In this document: one piece after another, positions 45,194 through 57,121 of the stretch
Position numbering within the stretch: position 1 is the first letter of the stretch
Layout: every line of letters begins with the position of its first letter
Assembly (NCBI RefSeq): GCF_003086295.3
Contig: NC_092051.1
Coordinates: forward strand, 25,911,940-25,975,939
DNA from: Arachis hypogaea
Lineage: Eukaryota > Streptophyta > Magnoliopsida > Fabales > Fabaceae
Reading direction: 5' to 3'
Length of the DNA stretch: 64,000 nt
Made by a program: the position numbers and the translations under genes
Notes under the pieces: generated by a model
The model's input: only the letters and a program-made list of their open reading frames with translations
Told to the model about the DNA's origin: nothing
Databases searched by the model: none

Positions 45194-48127
45194 ATGGGGG
45201 ACGATCCAGTTAGACTATATCATTTGGATGGAGTGGCTCATATAGCTGGGGTCATCAACGATGAGGTTATAAGGTACGGTTTTTTTAGTGGTTTATTTTT
45301 GTGGTTCTGCATGTGGTTTATGTTGGCGGTATTGCATGTGGTTTATTTTAGTAGTTTTGTTTACGGTTCTGTTGGTGGTTTATGTTAGTCGTTTACGTTA
45401 GTGGTTTTGCATGTGGTTTTGTTAGTGGTTTTGCATGTGGTTTATATTAGTGGTTTTGAATGTGGTTTACATTTGTGGTTTATGTCAGTGGTTTTGTTTG
45501 TGGTTTATGTTAGTGGTTTATGTTAATGGTTTTTTTAATGGTTTTGTTAGTGGTTTATTTTAGTGGTTTTGTATGTGATTTTGTTGCCATTTATGTTAGC
45601 GATTTTGTTAGTAGTTTTGGAAGTGGTGTATGTAAGTGGTTTATGCCAGTGGTTTTATAAGTGGTTTTAAATATGTGGTCCATCGTATGCACAGCCTCAG
45701 CGATGCATTTCGAGCATGCGGTGGCAGCAGGGCATGCGACTCAATGAGAGGTACATTCTGTACTTGCAGATGGCCGGCTTATACCATCTTACGAGACTGA
45801 ATGATAGATGGTTCAGCTTGGATGAGTCCCTTGTTAGTGCTTTCGTAGAGCGGTGGTGTCCGGAGACGCACACATTTCACATGCCGTTTGGTGAGTTCAC
45901 GATCACACTACAGGATGTGGCCTACCAGTTGGGGTTGCCCGTCGACGGACGTTATGTTAGTGGTTGCTTGACGGACTTCCAGATATACATACAGGGTGGC
46001 CGTCCAGCTTGGGTCTGGTTCCAGGAGTTGCTAGGTGTGTTACCTCCTGCGAACCAAATTCAGAAGTTTGTAGTGAACTGCACATGGTTCTAGGAGACTT
46101 TTGGAGAGTGCCCCGACAGTGCCGACGAGGAGACAGTCAGGCGCTATGCTCGTGCGTATATCATAATGCTATTGCGCACTCAGCTGTTTGCCGACAAGTC
46201 CAGCAACCGTATTCACATTAGGTGGCTACCCTACGTGGCTAGGCTTGAGGAGATGGGTTCCTATGGCTAGGGGTCGGCAGCACTAGCGTGGTTGTACAGG
46301 TGCATGTGTCGAGTGGCAAACAGACATGTGGTCAAGTTAGTTGGCCCGTTACAGTTGCTTCAGTCCTGGATCTTTTGGCACTTTCCGGGGTTTAGATCTG
46401 CTGGGTATGATGCGTTTAGCTGGCCATTGGCCTCGAGGTACTGTTGTCAGACTTCTCTATTTCGACTTAAAATATTTTAAAACAATATTTGATAATAATG
46501 TTATACTATTTTGTCATACTATTTTGTCATACTTTTCTTTCATTATAACACCAATCTGAGTTGCAGGTGGGCAGGTCACAATCCTTCCGCTAGCGAGAAG
46601 GGACCTTGAGTGCAGATGTGGAGGCTGAGGATAGACCTGTTACAGGCTACGGATGTGAGTATACTGACCGCTTACCTTTAATTAAGTAACCTTTCATGCT
46701 TCGCATCATGATATGGTATAACGTTGTGTGTTATGTATTTGCAGTTTATTTGGATGCCATATAACTCCCCCGACGTCCTTCAGGTTGTGCATCTGGAGGT
46801 GTTGGATCCACGTCACATGGCGTTATGGTGGTGTGTGACGGCATTGATATATTTCGCCGTCATAGAGTGGCATCAGATTGATCGGCTTCTACCGCAGTTC
46901 GGTGGAGTACAGCCCCACCCCCAGCCAGCCCTGAACATCGACTTCTTGATGTCGAAGGACGGCAGAGGTAGAGATCAGTGGTTCCTATACAGTTTGTAGT
47001 TCTGGCATCTTCATTGGGAGAGCCGTGCCGACCACGTTCTCCGGTTTGATGTTGTCGCAGACCCAGGTCCGTCACATGAGTTCTTAGAGTGGTGGGGTCA
47101 GCATGGTAAGAGATTCCTGTCACCAGAGATGTACCTTGGGGATCCCAGGGCCGTGCCTATTCCTGTGGAGGCTACGCAGAGGGGTGCCGGACGAGTGCCT
47201 AACATGGACCATGTTGACGACGTTCCAGATAGACGTCGGGTTGAGCGGAGAGCGCGTGTGGGGACACGACGGAGCTAGCGTGAGTGGAGGTGGCTCGACC
47301 AGGCCATGAAAGAGGATGACACGACGGCTAGGGGTGGAGGTCAACGACGAGGATGTGGAGGCCGACGCAGGGGGTGTGCTGGAGTGGACAACCAGGGTGG
47401 TCATGGTGACGATGACGACGGTGGTTATCAGGGAGGGCCTGGTGGGGGAGATCCTGGAGGCCATCCTGGTGGAGGGTTTTGAGGGGTCCCCACTGGGAGA
47501 GGGGGTGTGAGTCCTCATCATGGAGGTCATGATAGAGAGTGGTATGGCTCCGGTGTGGGAGATGGTTCGGCCCAGGGTGACGGTGGACTTGGATCAGGGC
47601 CGCTCAGTGATTACTTCGTTGGTGTCCCCGCTGACGACCACACACTTCATGAGAGTCAGCCATGGGTTAGCCCGGGGATGCTTTTTTCAGATTTCCTGGC
47701 CAGTGATGGTCTTGATGCGGACTTCGGCGGTAGTCACTTCCTGGATGAGATCAGTGCCATTATGCAAGAGGATGATGCGGCACGTCGGCGGGGTCAGATG
47801 ACGGGGACACAGACACCCTTAGGTGTCGATCTGAACGAGCCTCCTTCCGTGCCTACTCATGATTATTTTGCACTGGGTGGTACCCCTCCTTCTGCCTATG
47901 CTTGTGGGTCACATTCAGTTGCCGGACCGTCCAGGGCACCCGTCCGCGGAGAGTCAGCTCCTTCTGGGAGTTCCTCACATCCTTTGTCAGTTCAGCCTAG
48001 GCCACCTCCACAGGCAGACCCGGATGATGACGGCGATGAAATTGAGGACGAGGAGTCGCTCGTCAGGAGAGGCCAGAGGATACGGATACCACGTCGTTGC
48101 TTCACCGGTTCGCATATATTTAGATGA
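45194..48127 (+). pseudogene. Plant mobile domain (PMD, MAIN-like) gene, four exons, decayed
   Basis: Exons by splice sites and frame: 45194-45265 (GAG|gttata), 45695-46437 (acag|CCT...GAG|gtactg), 46567-46654 (ttgcag|G...GAT|gtgagt), 46745-48127. Exon 2 encodes the PMD core: [50 protein letters not shown]. The C-terminus is Gly/Asp- and Arg-rich low complexity ending RRCFTGSHIFR. Stops: 46091, 46268, 46607, 46997, 47276 and 47480. PMD proteins (MAIN/MAIL1 in Arabidopsis) act in silencing and genome stability, and the domain is also common in transposons. This copy is the transposon type, often labelled phosphatase 7 long form homologue. Confidence 0.85.
45266..45694 (+). repeat. GTGGTTT minisatellite in PMD intron 1
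   Basis: Most of the intron is irregular tandem units of about 12-15 bp built on AGTGGTTTTG and TGTGGTTTATGTT (45285-45670), more than twenty units. T/G-rich on the plus strand. Confidence 0.7.
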
Positions 48128-48626
48128 GCTGTTTCTGTGTATGATGTATGTTTATGATCAGTGTTGTATGTTAGATTGCATTTGTTTATTTAATTTATGT
48201 ATGTTAGATTGCTTTGTTTATTTAAGTTATGTATGTTACGTACCGTATTTCTAGATCGTTAATTAGTTACTTTGCAAATTGTACCTTGTTTATTTATGTT
48301 ATTTTGCTATTTTGCTCATCGTTCATTGGTTACTTTGAGAATTGCATCAATTTTTTCTTGTTTTAGGTTATCTTGCATTATTGCCTTGTTTAATAAGGTT
48401 ATTAAGATATGTTGCTAAAGAAACGGTTAACATCAATTAATTAATAACACAATTCAAATACATGACATTAACTTACACTAAGTTTTTCCCGTAACAACTT
48501 TAATTAACAACCCTAAAACAGTGGACTCTGAATATCAAAAGTGTTAACAACGTAATAATAAAGATAACAATACACATACTCATCTTCCCCGTTTGACTTG
48601 GTCTTCCGACCTGTGAACAACTCAGT
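48128..48626. other. Between the PMD gene and the MITE-like insert
   Basis: AT-rich 3' flank of the PMD pseudogene with repeated ATGTATGTTAGATTGC-type words (48160-48245). No gene seen. Confidence 0.4.
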
Positions 48627-49390
48627 GTGTGTTCGGATTGTGGTTTGTTAAACTGAAGTTTGAATAAAAGTGATTTTATAGAATTAATTTTGAGTTGAAG
48701 TAAGTTTGTGTCAACGTGATTTATATTTGGCAACTCTACTAAAATTGATTTTGATAAAATAAATATTGTTTGAATAATATTAATTAAAATCACTTTTAGA
48801 TAGATAATTACTAAAAAGGATATGACATTAAATTATAAGGTTATTTTTTATATATGTTTAATAATTTTATACTTTTTTATATATTTTTATATAGTATATT
48901 TTTAGTACTTTTAGTACTCTTTTTTAGTACGCTATAATTTTTAACATTATTATTATTTATGGTTAATTTTTTTGTTTAATTTATTTTACCTAATGGGATC
49001 AATAGATTATATTATAAAAAGATAATAATAAATATAATGTACAAAAATTACCATTATAAAAATATATAATGTCAAATAAAAAATTAATAAAAAATATAAA
49101 TAATAAATAATAAAAAAGAACTCATATAAACAAAAATAATAACAATTCTATAAATAATATAATAATATGTATAAAGGATAAAGATGGTAAAAAAAATAAA
49201 TGTTAAATATTAATGGCCAAAAGCTAGTTAGTGCAACGCAGAAGCTAGAAATTGTTGCTTCTTATAAACGTGGTTTTGAGACTAAAATCACTTTTGCGTT
49301 TATAGAGAGAAAACTTAGCCAAACCAAAAATTGAAGCTTTCAGGAAACTATAACGTGATTTTCCTCTTTTAACGTGGTTTCCAAACACAC
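48627..49390. mobile_element. MITE-like insert at the transposase C-terminus
   Basis: About 764 bp, AT-rich and noncoding, bounded by short inverted repeats (GTGTGTTCGGATT on the left; GTGTGTTTGGAAA reading inward from the right) and with AAAATCACTTTT-type inverted words further in. It begins immediately after the zinc-knuckle codons of the MULE transposase (49393). A clear TSD is not visible. It could instead be an older deletion junction. Confidence 0.5.
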
Positions 49391-49392
49391 CC

Positions 49393-51973
49393 TCCGACGT
49401 GTGTGTCCTGGTTGCCGACACAGCCCACATCTCTTGGGCCTGTTGGGATCCGCCTCGTCCATAGTAGTCCGTATCCTGGTGGACCTAGGACGTCCCTCAC
49501 TTGCACGCCTCTTGTTGGGGTCTGGTATCACTGTTGGCCCATCATACGGTGGCCAAAAACCCTCGGGAATGGGCGGTGTGAACCCCATCCGGTACACGCT
49601 GAATACGGAGCTAAGACGATACACATGATGGACATACGACTCCCAAGTAAGTCATGAATAGGAACAGCATGCCAGGGCGTGAGGACACGGGAAATGAAGT
49701 GCCTGGAAGTATCTGCAGTAACAAGTCTGAGATCCAAGTGATACCCTATAGCTACCAAGTGAGAAAGAACCAATAAGAGTCGTCTCTGAGACGGTGAACT
49801 CCGAGTTATCTCTGTCTTACAAAGTCACCGTGAAGCACCTCGCCGTCTTCAGATTGGCCTCTATACACTTCACCAGATGTTGGCTGAATTGTTGTCCGGT
49901 TCCCAGCAATGCCTCAGCCTCTCTCCCCTTCCGGACGAATAGTTCTGCCAACCTCCCGTGCGTTGCCTTCACCAGCGAGCACACAGGGAGATTCCTGACC
50001 CCCTTCAGGATTGAGTTAACACACTCGGATATATTTGTCGTCATGTGACCAAATCTACGACCCTCATCCCGATGCTGAGTCCACATTGGATACTTGATCC
50101 GGTTCGCCCACTCACACATGGCAAGGTCTTCAGACCGTAATATATCAAACCAGTAGTCGAATTCCACCTCAGTCTTAGCGTAGGCTGAATTCACAAGAAG
50201 CCTCGTAGCGTCCTTGCCCTTGAAGGTCAGGGTAAAATTTGCTGCCACATGTCGAATACAGAATGCACGAAAGGCAGCTGGAGGTAGCCATCCTCCGTCT
50301 GGAGCCTCAAGCGCAGCCTTGATGCCATTATGCCTATCTGATATAACCAGCAGACCTCGTTGTGGGGTCACGTGCTGACGGAGATGGGACAGAAAGAAGG
50401 ACCAAGACTTAGTATTCTCACCCTCAACCAGTGCAAATGCTACGGGCAGAATGTTGGAGTTACCGTCCTGTGCTATCGCGACGAGCAACGTACCCCCATA
50501 CTTGCCAAAAAGATGCGTGCCGTCAATACTCACCAACGGCTTGCAATGACGGAGTGCCTCAATACACGGTGGAAACGTCCAGAACAGTCGGTGAAAATAA
50601 GCTTGTGAGTCGTCCAGCTCGCCCCCAACTAGAACTGGGCTCGTCTTAAGGACTGCAATAGTACCAGGCATCGTCAGCTGAACTCCTAACACCCACCTAG
50701 GGAGCTCGTTGTACGACTCATCCCAATCACCATAAATATGGGCAACGGCCTTCTGCTTTGCCAACCAAACCCTCCTTTACGTCGGCCTGAACCCAAAGTG
50801 TGCCGCCGTCGCATTCAGGAGCACCTTGATGCTGACGGATGCATCAGCTCTAACCATTGGCATGATGAACACCGAGATGACATGATAATCCAGACTTCTG
50901 TGGTCACTGGATATGGACGTCGTGAGACACGTATGTAGTCTATTGTACCGTTTGACCTCCCAAGTGCCCTTGCACTGCTGGAGACTAAGCCTACTCAACC
51001 ATGTGCACCCATTCCCAAACTCAGAACACTTCCCAACATACCGGCGATAGTCAGACTCTACCACCTTGTACTGTACCCCGTGTCGGATGCTGTACGTCTT
51101 CACACTTAACACAGCCTCATCTTTATCTTGAAACTGCTGGCCAACCTAAAACTCTGTCAGACCTGAAGACCCTTCGACATCTCTAGCACAAAATCCAGCA
51201 GGCTCCCCAGGAACCCCCTCCTGTCTCATGGCATCCAAGTCTAAAGCTGAAAAGTACGGAGGGTACTGCTGTGTGCCAGAGCTAGAACCAGCTCCCGCCC
51301 CAGCTAGCCCACTCACTCCAATATCATTGCAGCTGTCATCAGCAATGATATCCGACTCCATATCATCGTCGTCTACATTTGCCAGCAATGCATTGCCCAG
51401 GCCAGGCGGTGCAGCACACTGTAAAGAGGTCGGCACAATATCCCCTATTCCAACCTCCCCGCCTCCATTACAGTTGAGATCAACAGCGAACGGAGGGGAG
51501 GCGACAGGCTCGACCGGAGGTTCATGCACAAGGGCGAACGAACATGCACTAACAGGTCTGGAGCTAGAACCCGCTACTGTGCCTACGGTGTGGGTATTCT
51601 GGTTCGAACCCTCTGAGCTGGATACGACATCAACCAACTTCGCCAACAGTTCAGGTGTCCTAACTTCGGAAAACTGTCGACGACAATGAAACGTGACCTG
51701 TAAGTCCTCATCACTCCCGATCGTGAAACAATCATACTTCACGATTTCTTGTAGCACCGAGATCGGAATCTGATAGAAAAACTTTTTAACCCGTTTGACG
51801 CCTTCCAGACCAAGTTTCTGTAGCACAGAATTAACCAGGTCATCATAGCTCGTCGTAGGCCTCATAAATATACTGAGAGGATCCTTGTCGGTGAACTTCA
51901 CACCAGACTGTATTTTCCTCTTAATCGATCCTCTGTGATGAACCAGTACTATGAAACTCTCATCACTAGCCAT
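49393..51973 (-). pseudogene. MULE (MURA-type) transposase
   Basis: Start chosen at the Met of MASDESFIVLVHHRGS (51973). N-terminal beta-grasp/PB1-like region, an acidic linker with DDDDME, then a MuDR-type domain (VESDYRRYVGKC near 51060). The catalytic core is in the frame 50764-49817: first Asp in SIDGTHLFGKY, second Asp in VISDRHNG 62 residues later, then the CIRH motif and a Glu about 55-60 residues after the second Asp. A SWIM finger (CYC...CPH) is encoded near 49725-49690. A C-terminal knuckle, CGLCRQPGH, ends at the MITE-like insert. Stops at 51148 and 50779 and further damage after 49817 break it. Confidence 0.88.
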
Positions 51974-52029
51974 TTTTTTCACTCTAATGAGGTCAATCAC
52001 GTTCACAACATATTTATACACGCCTGTCC

Positions 52030-52270
52030 CTTTATAATTCAAATTGGCCTAATTCGAACTATACATTGTGTAATTCGAATCAAGCAGTTTCGAATTACTT
52101 GGAATTGCGTGCTGGGGAGTAATTCGAATCACCCTGATTCAAATTACTATGTGTGTGTAATTCGAATCAGGTGGATTCGAATTACATGGGTGTGTGCATG
52201 TGTACATAGTTCGAATCAATATGATTCAAATTATATGAATTTTGAGTTCTTATTGGCCTATTTCGAACTA
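52030..52270. repeat. MULE right subterminal palindrome array (ATTCGAAT)
   Basis: About eight units of the same ATTCGAAT-centred palindrome as the left end. The transposase start (51973) lies directly inside it, so these sites flank its promoter. Confidence 0.75.
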
Positions 52271-52375
52271 CATATAAACATGCATTGGTGGATTCTTGAA
52301 CCAGATTCTGATTTGGCGGATTTGTGTAAATTTTTGTTCTCCTTGGCTTATTATGGTGATTTACCCTAAAATTTC

Positions 52376-52919
52376 TTTAAGTTACATGAATTAATTTTTA
52401 ATTAATTTTAAAAATCTGATTATTAATAAAAATTATGTATTAATTTTTTAGAAGAATATAAAATAATATTTATAATTTTTAAAAATTAATGAATACATAC
52501 ACTATGTAAAAAATTTTAATTTTTGAAACAAAATAAAATTATTTTGAAAAAAATATATACACAATTTTTTTATTTCTAAAGTGTTTAACATTTTGAAAAA
52601 AAATGTTATAAAATATACTTATATTTTGTGAAAAATAATTAACTTGTTACAAACAATATTGAATTTTGTGATAAATTAATTTTTTGTTACAAAATATTAC
52701 AATATTTTGTAACAAAAACAACATCTCGTTACAAAAACTAACATAATTTGTAACAAAATAAAACAGGTTGTTACAAAATATTATCATGTTTTGTAACAAC
52801 TTGTTTCCTTTGTTACAAAACATTATTCTTTTGTAACAATCACTAATTATTATTACAAAATACTATTTTTTGTAATAATTTTAAATTTTTTGTTACAAAT
52901 GTTCTATTTTCTTGTAGTG
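52376..52919 (+). repeat. CACTA right filler and terminal repeats
   Basis: AT-rich from 52376, then from about 52600 dense TTGTAACAA/TTGTTACAA units and the inverted terminal repeat ending TTTTCTTGTAGTG at 52919. AAG follows at 52920-52922. Confidence 0.8.
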
Positions 52920-52922
52920 AAG

Positions 52923-55900
52923 GGAGACCAAAAACTCGCGCGACGCTGTTATAATGAAAGCCTGAACCTTAAGGGTGACCCTAAAGGAAAAGAGGCAAAC
53001 ACTATTGAACTTGGGGGAACTCGAGCCCGTGAAGAACTCCGGCCCCAACTGGAAGGAGAAACCAAAGAAGTCCAGATCGGAGATACCCAAGACAAAATAA
53101 TAAACATAGGGGCGAACCTAAAAGAAGACTTAAAGGAGCAGCTGACAAAGTTCTTAAGAGCAAACTCTGACCTATTTGCCTGTAAGGCTGCAGACATGTC
53201 CGGTATTGATCCCAGACTAATGTGCCATAAATTGGCAGTATACCCTGGATCTCGGCCAGTACAATAGAAATGCAGAAAACTCGGCCCAGAGAGATCACAA
53301 GCTGTGGAGGAACAGGTACATGCCTTATTAGAAGCGGGATTTATAAGGGAGGTCAAGTACCCATTATGGCTGGCCAATGTCGTACTAGTCAAAAAGTCAA
53401 ATGGGAAGTGGCGGATGTGCACTGATTACACCGAGCTCAACAAAGCCTGCGCAAAAGATCCCTATCCACTCCCGAATATAGAAACCCTAGTCGATGCTTC
53501 ATCAGGATATAAGTACCTTTCCTTCATGGATGCCTACTCAGGGTACAACCAAATACCGATGTATCAACCCGACCAGGAGAAAACCTTGTTCCTAACCCCA
53601 AGAGCAAATTACTGCTACGTAGTTATGCCATTCAAACTCAAGAACGCAGGGGAAACATACAAAAGGTTGATGAACAAAATCTTTGCCAACCACATTGGAA
53701 AAATGATGGAGGTTTATGTCGATGACATGTTGATAAAGACACAAAAAGAAGAAGCGCTACTTCTCGACCTTGCCGAAGTGTTCGACACCATAAGAAAACA
53801 CGGGATGAGGCTAAATCCTGCGAAGTGCACTTTTGCGGTTGAGGCCGGCAAATTCTTGGGCTTCATGCTCACCCAGAGAGGGATTGAAGTAAACCCAGAC
53901 AAATGTCAAGCCATACTCAGAATGAAAAGCCCAACCTGTGTCAAAGAGGTCTAGTAGCTCAACGGAAGACTAGCGGCTCTGTCTAGGTTCTTAGCTGGAT
54001 CGGCCTTAAGATCCCTCCCTTTCTACACAACACTAAGGAAAGGAAAGAGGTTTGAATGGACCCCAGAATGCAAACAAGCCTTCCAAGACTTCAAAACATT
54101 TCTGGGACAACCACCTATCCTAACTCGACCCCGGAAGGGAGAGGAATTAATCTTTTACCTCACCGTGGGAAACTGGGAAATAGCCTCAGCCCTGGTTAGG
54201 GAGGACGAGAACAGACAACAACCCATCTACTTTATCAGTAAGGCTTTACAAGGGGCTGAACTAAACTACCAAAAGATAGAGAAGTTCGCTTACGCCCTCA
54301 TACTCACCTCCCGACGGCTCCGACCGTACTTCCAAGCTCACACCATTAGAATACGGACCAATCAACCCATAAAAAGTATCCTACAAAAAACCGACTTAGT
54401 GGGAAAGATTCTATAATGGGCAGTGGAGTTGTTCAAATTTGATCTAAGTACGAAGTGTGGATTGCTATCAAGTCACAATACCTGGCCGACTTCGTTGCAA
54501 AGTACACTGACACCCCAGGCACCCCCGCTAACTGGAATATTTATGTTGATGGCTCATCAAACAAAGCTGGGAGTGGAGCAGGTGTCATCTTAGAAAGTGA
54601 CCAGGGAACCCAACTCGAACTCTCGTTAAGGTTCGAGTTTCCTGCCTCAAACAACCAAGCCAAGTACGAGGCACTATTGGCTGGTTTGAAGCTGGCTAGG
54701 GAAGTAGGAGCTCAAAAACTTACCATCTTCAGCGATTCACAAGTAGTCACCTCGCAAATAGAAGAGAGATTCCAGGCCAAGGATCCCACCTTGAAGAAAT
54801 ACCTAGACAAAACCAGGGAACAACTCAAAAAATTCATGGGATATGAGATCCGACATATACCTCGAGAACAAAATGCTCGAGCTGATGCACTTTCGAAACT
54901 AGCCAGCACCAAACCAGGGGACAACAATAGAAGCCTCATATAAGAAACACTACTAATTCCATCAACCTCGGAAGAAGAGAAGGTCCTAACCATATCAGAC
55001 CAAGACCAATGATGGATAAAACCCATAATCAACTACCTCAGATCTGAAAGACTTCCCACATACAAAAAGGAATAAAAAAGGCTCATAAAAGAGGCACAAT
55101 ACCACACCTTGGTAGGCGACATCCTGTACAGAAGAGGGATCTCAACACCCATCCTCAAGTGCATCCCGACCTCTGCCACAAAGGAGGTCTTGGAGGAAGT
55201 CCACAGTGGCATGTGCGGCAACCACCTTGGTGCACGAGCTCTCTCTAGGAAGGTACTCCGAGCTGGTTTCTACTGGCCGACCTTACAAAAAGAAGTAACA
55301 AAGTTCGTCAAGACATGTCCCCCATGTCAGAAGCACCAACTTCCATATAGCTCCGCCCGAAGAACTCATCTACGTCACTTCACCCTGGCCATTCGCAAAA
55401 TGGGGACTCGGCCTCCTTGGACCATTTACCTAGGAATAGACTATTTTACAAAGTAGATCGAAGCTGAACCTTTAGCCACTGCCACCACCCAAAGAAGTCG
55501 GAAGTTCCTATACAAAAACATTGTCACAAGGTTTGGGGTCCTATGCTCCATCATCACAGACAATGTCACTCAGTTCATCGACACGGGCTTTAGAAACTTG
55601 GTAGCTGATTTAAAAATAAAGCACCAGTTCACCTCTGTAGAACACCGACAAGCCAATGGACAGGTGGAGGCCGCCAACAAAGTTATATTGGCCGGGTTAA
55701 AACGAAGGTTACAGGACGCAAAGGGAGCTTGGGCTGAAGAGCACCCCCAAGTCCTATGGGCATATCGGACAACACCACACTCCACGACCGGGGAATCACC
55801 CTTCCGACTTGCTTACGGAATGGAGGCAATGATCCCTGTAGAGATAGAAGAAGGATCCCCTAGAGTGGTCATCTACAATGAAAACACCAACCCTCAAGCT

Positions 55901-56194
55901 CAAAGGGAAGAGCTCGACCTACTTCCGGAAGTCCGAGAAAGAGTCTGGATTAGAGAAGAAGCGCTAAAGCATCGAATGACTTTAAGGTATAATCGGAAGG
56001 TAATCCAGCGAAGCTTCGCCACCAACGATCTCATCTTAATCCGAAATGATATCGGAGCAGGTCGGTCGGGAGAAGGGAAGCTAGCAGCCAACTGGAAAGG
56101 GCCATATCGAGTTATTTTTAGTTATATTTTATCTGATTATTATTTGAATGAAAGTTATCGATTCCCTAAAAAATTTCCTACCAAGACGTATTAA
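52923..56194 (+). pseudogene. E4 pol: reverse transcriptase, two RNase H domains, integrase
   Basis: Resumes right after the CACTA TSD. Linker to 53267 (TAG at 53265), then reverse transcriptase with FMDAYSGYNQI and YVDD (Asp codons 53721-53726); a double stop at 53952. The degenerate first RNase H lies at 54160-54416, then a frameshift, and the second RNase H starts IYVDGSSNKAGSGAG at 54540 and ends ADALSKLA. The integrase zinc domain is HSGMCGNH...CPPCQK near 55200-55330. The core is shortened near 55400: a frameshift, and the expected first catalytic Asp reads Gly in GLGLLGPF. ITDNVTQF and VEAANKVI remain. Homology fails after KGPYRV (56115). Inactive. Confidence 0.85.
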
Positions 56195-57121
56195 TTTACG
56201 CTCATAAAACGCAAAATTCATCGCCCGATTAATAAAGGTCGGCAAGATGAAGCGATAGAAGTTCATATTAATGCAAGGAGTTATAAAAAGTAACCCAGAA
56301 AAAGTGACCTGACGAGGTCTAACTAGAAATTGGATTACTAAAAATAACTGAAGAAGGCCCGACAAAGAGGTCGGACCAATGAAAGGATCACTGAAAGGGG
56401 ACAAAAACATCTCGCAAAGGCCAAGGAAAGGTTAAAAAACCAGGGCCCGAAGTGCCCAGCTAAAAAGGTACAGAGCCCTGAAAGGAATGTTACTTAAAGC
56501 AAGAGCACGATCTCAAAAACGGAGCTAGAAAGTCATCCCAACAAACTACAAAGAAAAGGTTCTATGTAAGAACACTACCTAAAAAAGTTGTTGGGAACTG
56601 GCTAGAGAAGCCCGGATAATGAAGGCATATAGACGTCAACTAAGAAGGGGCAAAAACATAATCCCAACATTAGGCTAAAAAAGTCGTCACAAAGAACACT
56701 AAAAAGTTAGTGAACAACGACTAAAAGCCCGGACGACATGGCTCAACAAAGACAGATGTCAATATGGCCAAAGAAAATGCATAATCCCAAAGGCATAGCT
56801 TACAAGGCCAAAGTAACCCAAAGCACCTACATAAAGGTTGACAGAGCAACCTCAAAACAATGATTGAAAAACAACCTCCAAATACAAGCATATCAATGCA
56901 AACAAAGTCAAATAGGGACAAATCAAAACATTAAAGACTCAAAGGTTGCCTAAACGGCAGCCCAAGAGTTTAAAGTGTTTGTTGCTAAAATAAAAGTTGC
57001 TAGGAAGCAACCAATTGTCAAAGAGTCATCCACAGGAGACTTACAGAAACCAACAAAGTTCAACAAGTCCACAGGTCGGACTATACCAATACATAATCAA
57101 AACAAAGACATAATAAGGGAA
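56195..57121 (+). other. E4 region between integrase and the antisense gene
   Basis: No gene on either strand. Moderately A-rich with loosely repeated words (agcccgga, ggtcgga). Confidence 0.5.

Larger units (their letters stand above)
44721..52366 (+). mobile_element. Mutator-like element (MULE) carrying a plant-mobile-domain gene and a transposase
   Basis: Terminal inverted repeats of about 90-100 bp: the left starts GGGCAAAACACTTAGATAAG, the right reads GGGTAAATCACCATAATAAG on the other strand, and both continue CCAAGGAGAA and later GAATCCACCAATGCA. They are flanked by a perfect 9-bp TSD. Inside, a plant-mobile-domain gene lies on the plus strand (45194-48127) and a MURA-type transposase on the minus strand (51973-49393), in tail-to-tail layout with a MITE-like insert between. 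Both genes are broken. Arrays of GTAATTCGAATTAC palindromes lie inside both ends. Confidence 0.93.
39826..52919 (+). mobile_element. CACTA (En/Spm-type) element, 13,094 bp, no own transposase seen
   Basis: Ends CACTACAAGAAAA on both sides as inverted repeats, continuing with mismatches to about 35 bp (both run into TTTGTAACAAAAA). The flanking TSD is AAG. Subterminal arrays of TTTGTAACAAA/TTTGTTACAAA lie inside both ends. I find no TNPD/TNPA-like coding sequence, so it is non-autonomous or decayed. Most of its length is a nested Mutator-like element (44721-52366) plus AT-rich filler. Orientation is arbitrary. It sits in E4 pol between protease and reverse transcriptase. Confidence 0.93.

Noticed and set aside
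50360..50649. Plus-strand frames opposite the MULE transposase core
   Set aside because: Shadows of the conserved catalytic-core codons on the minus strand.
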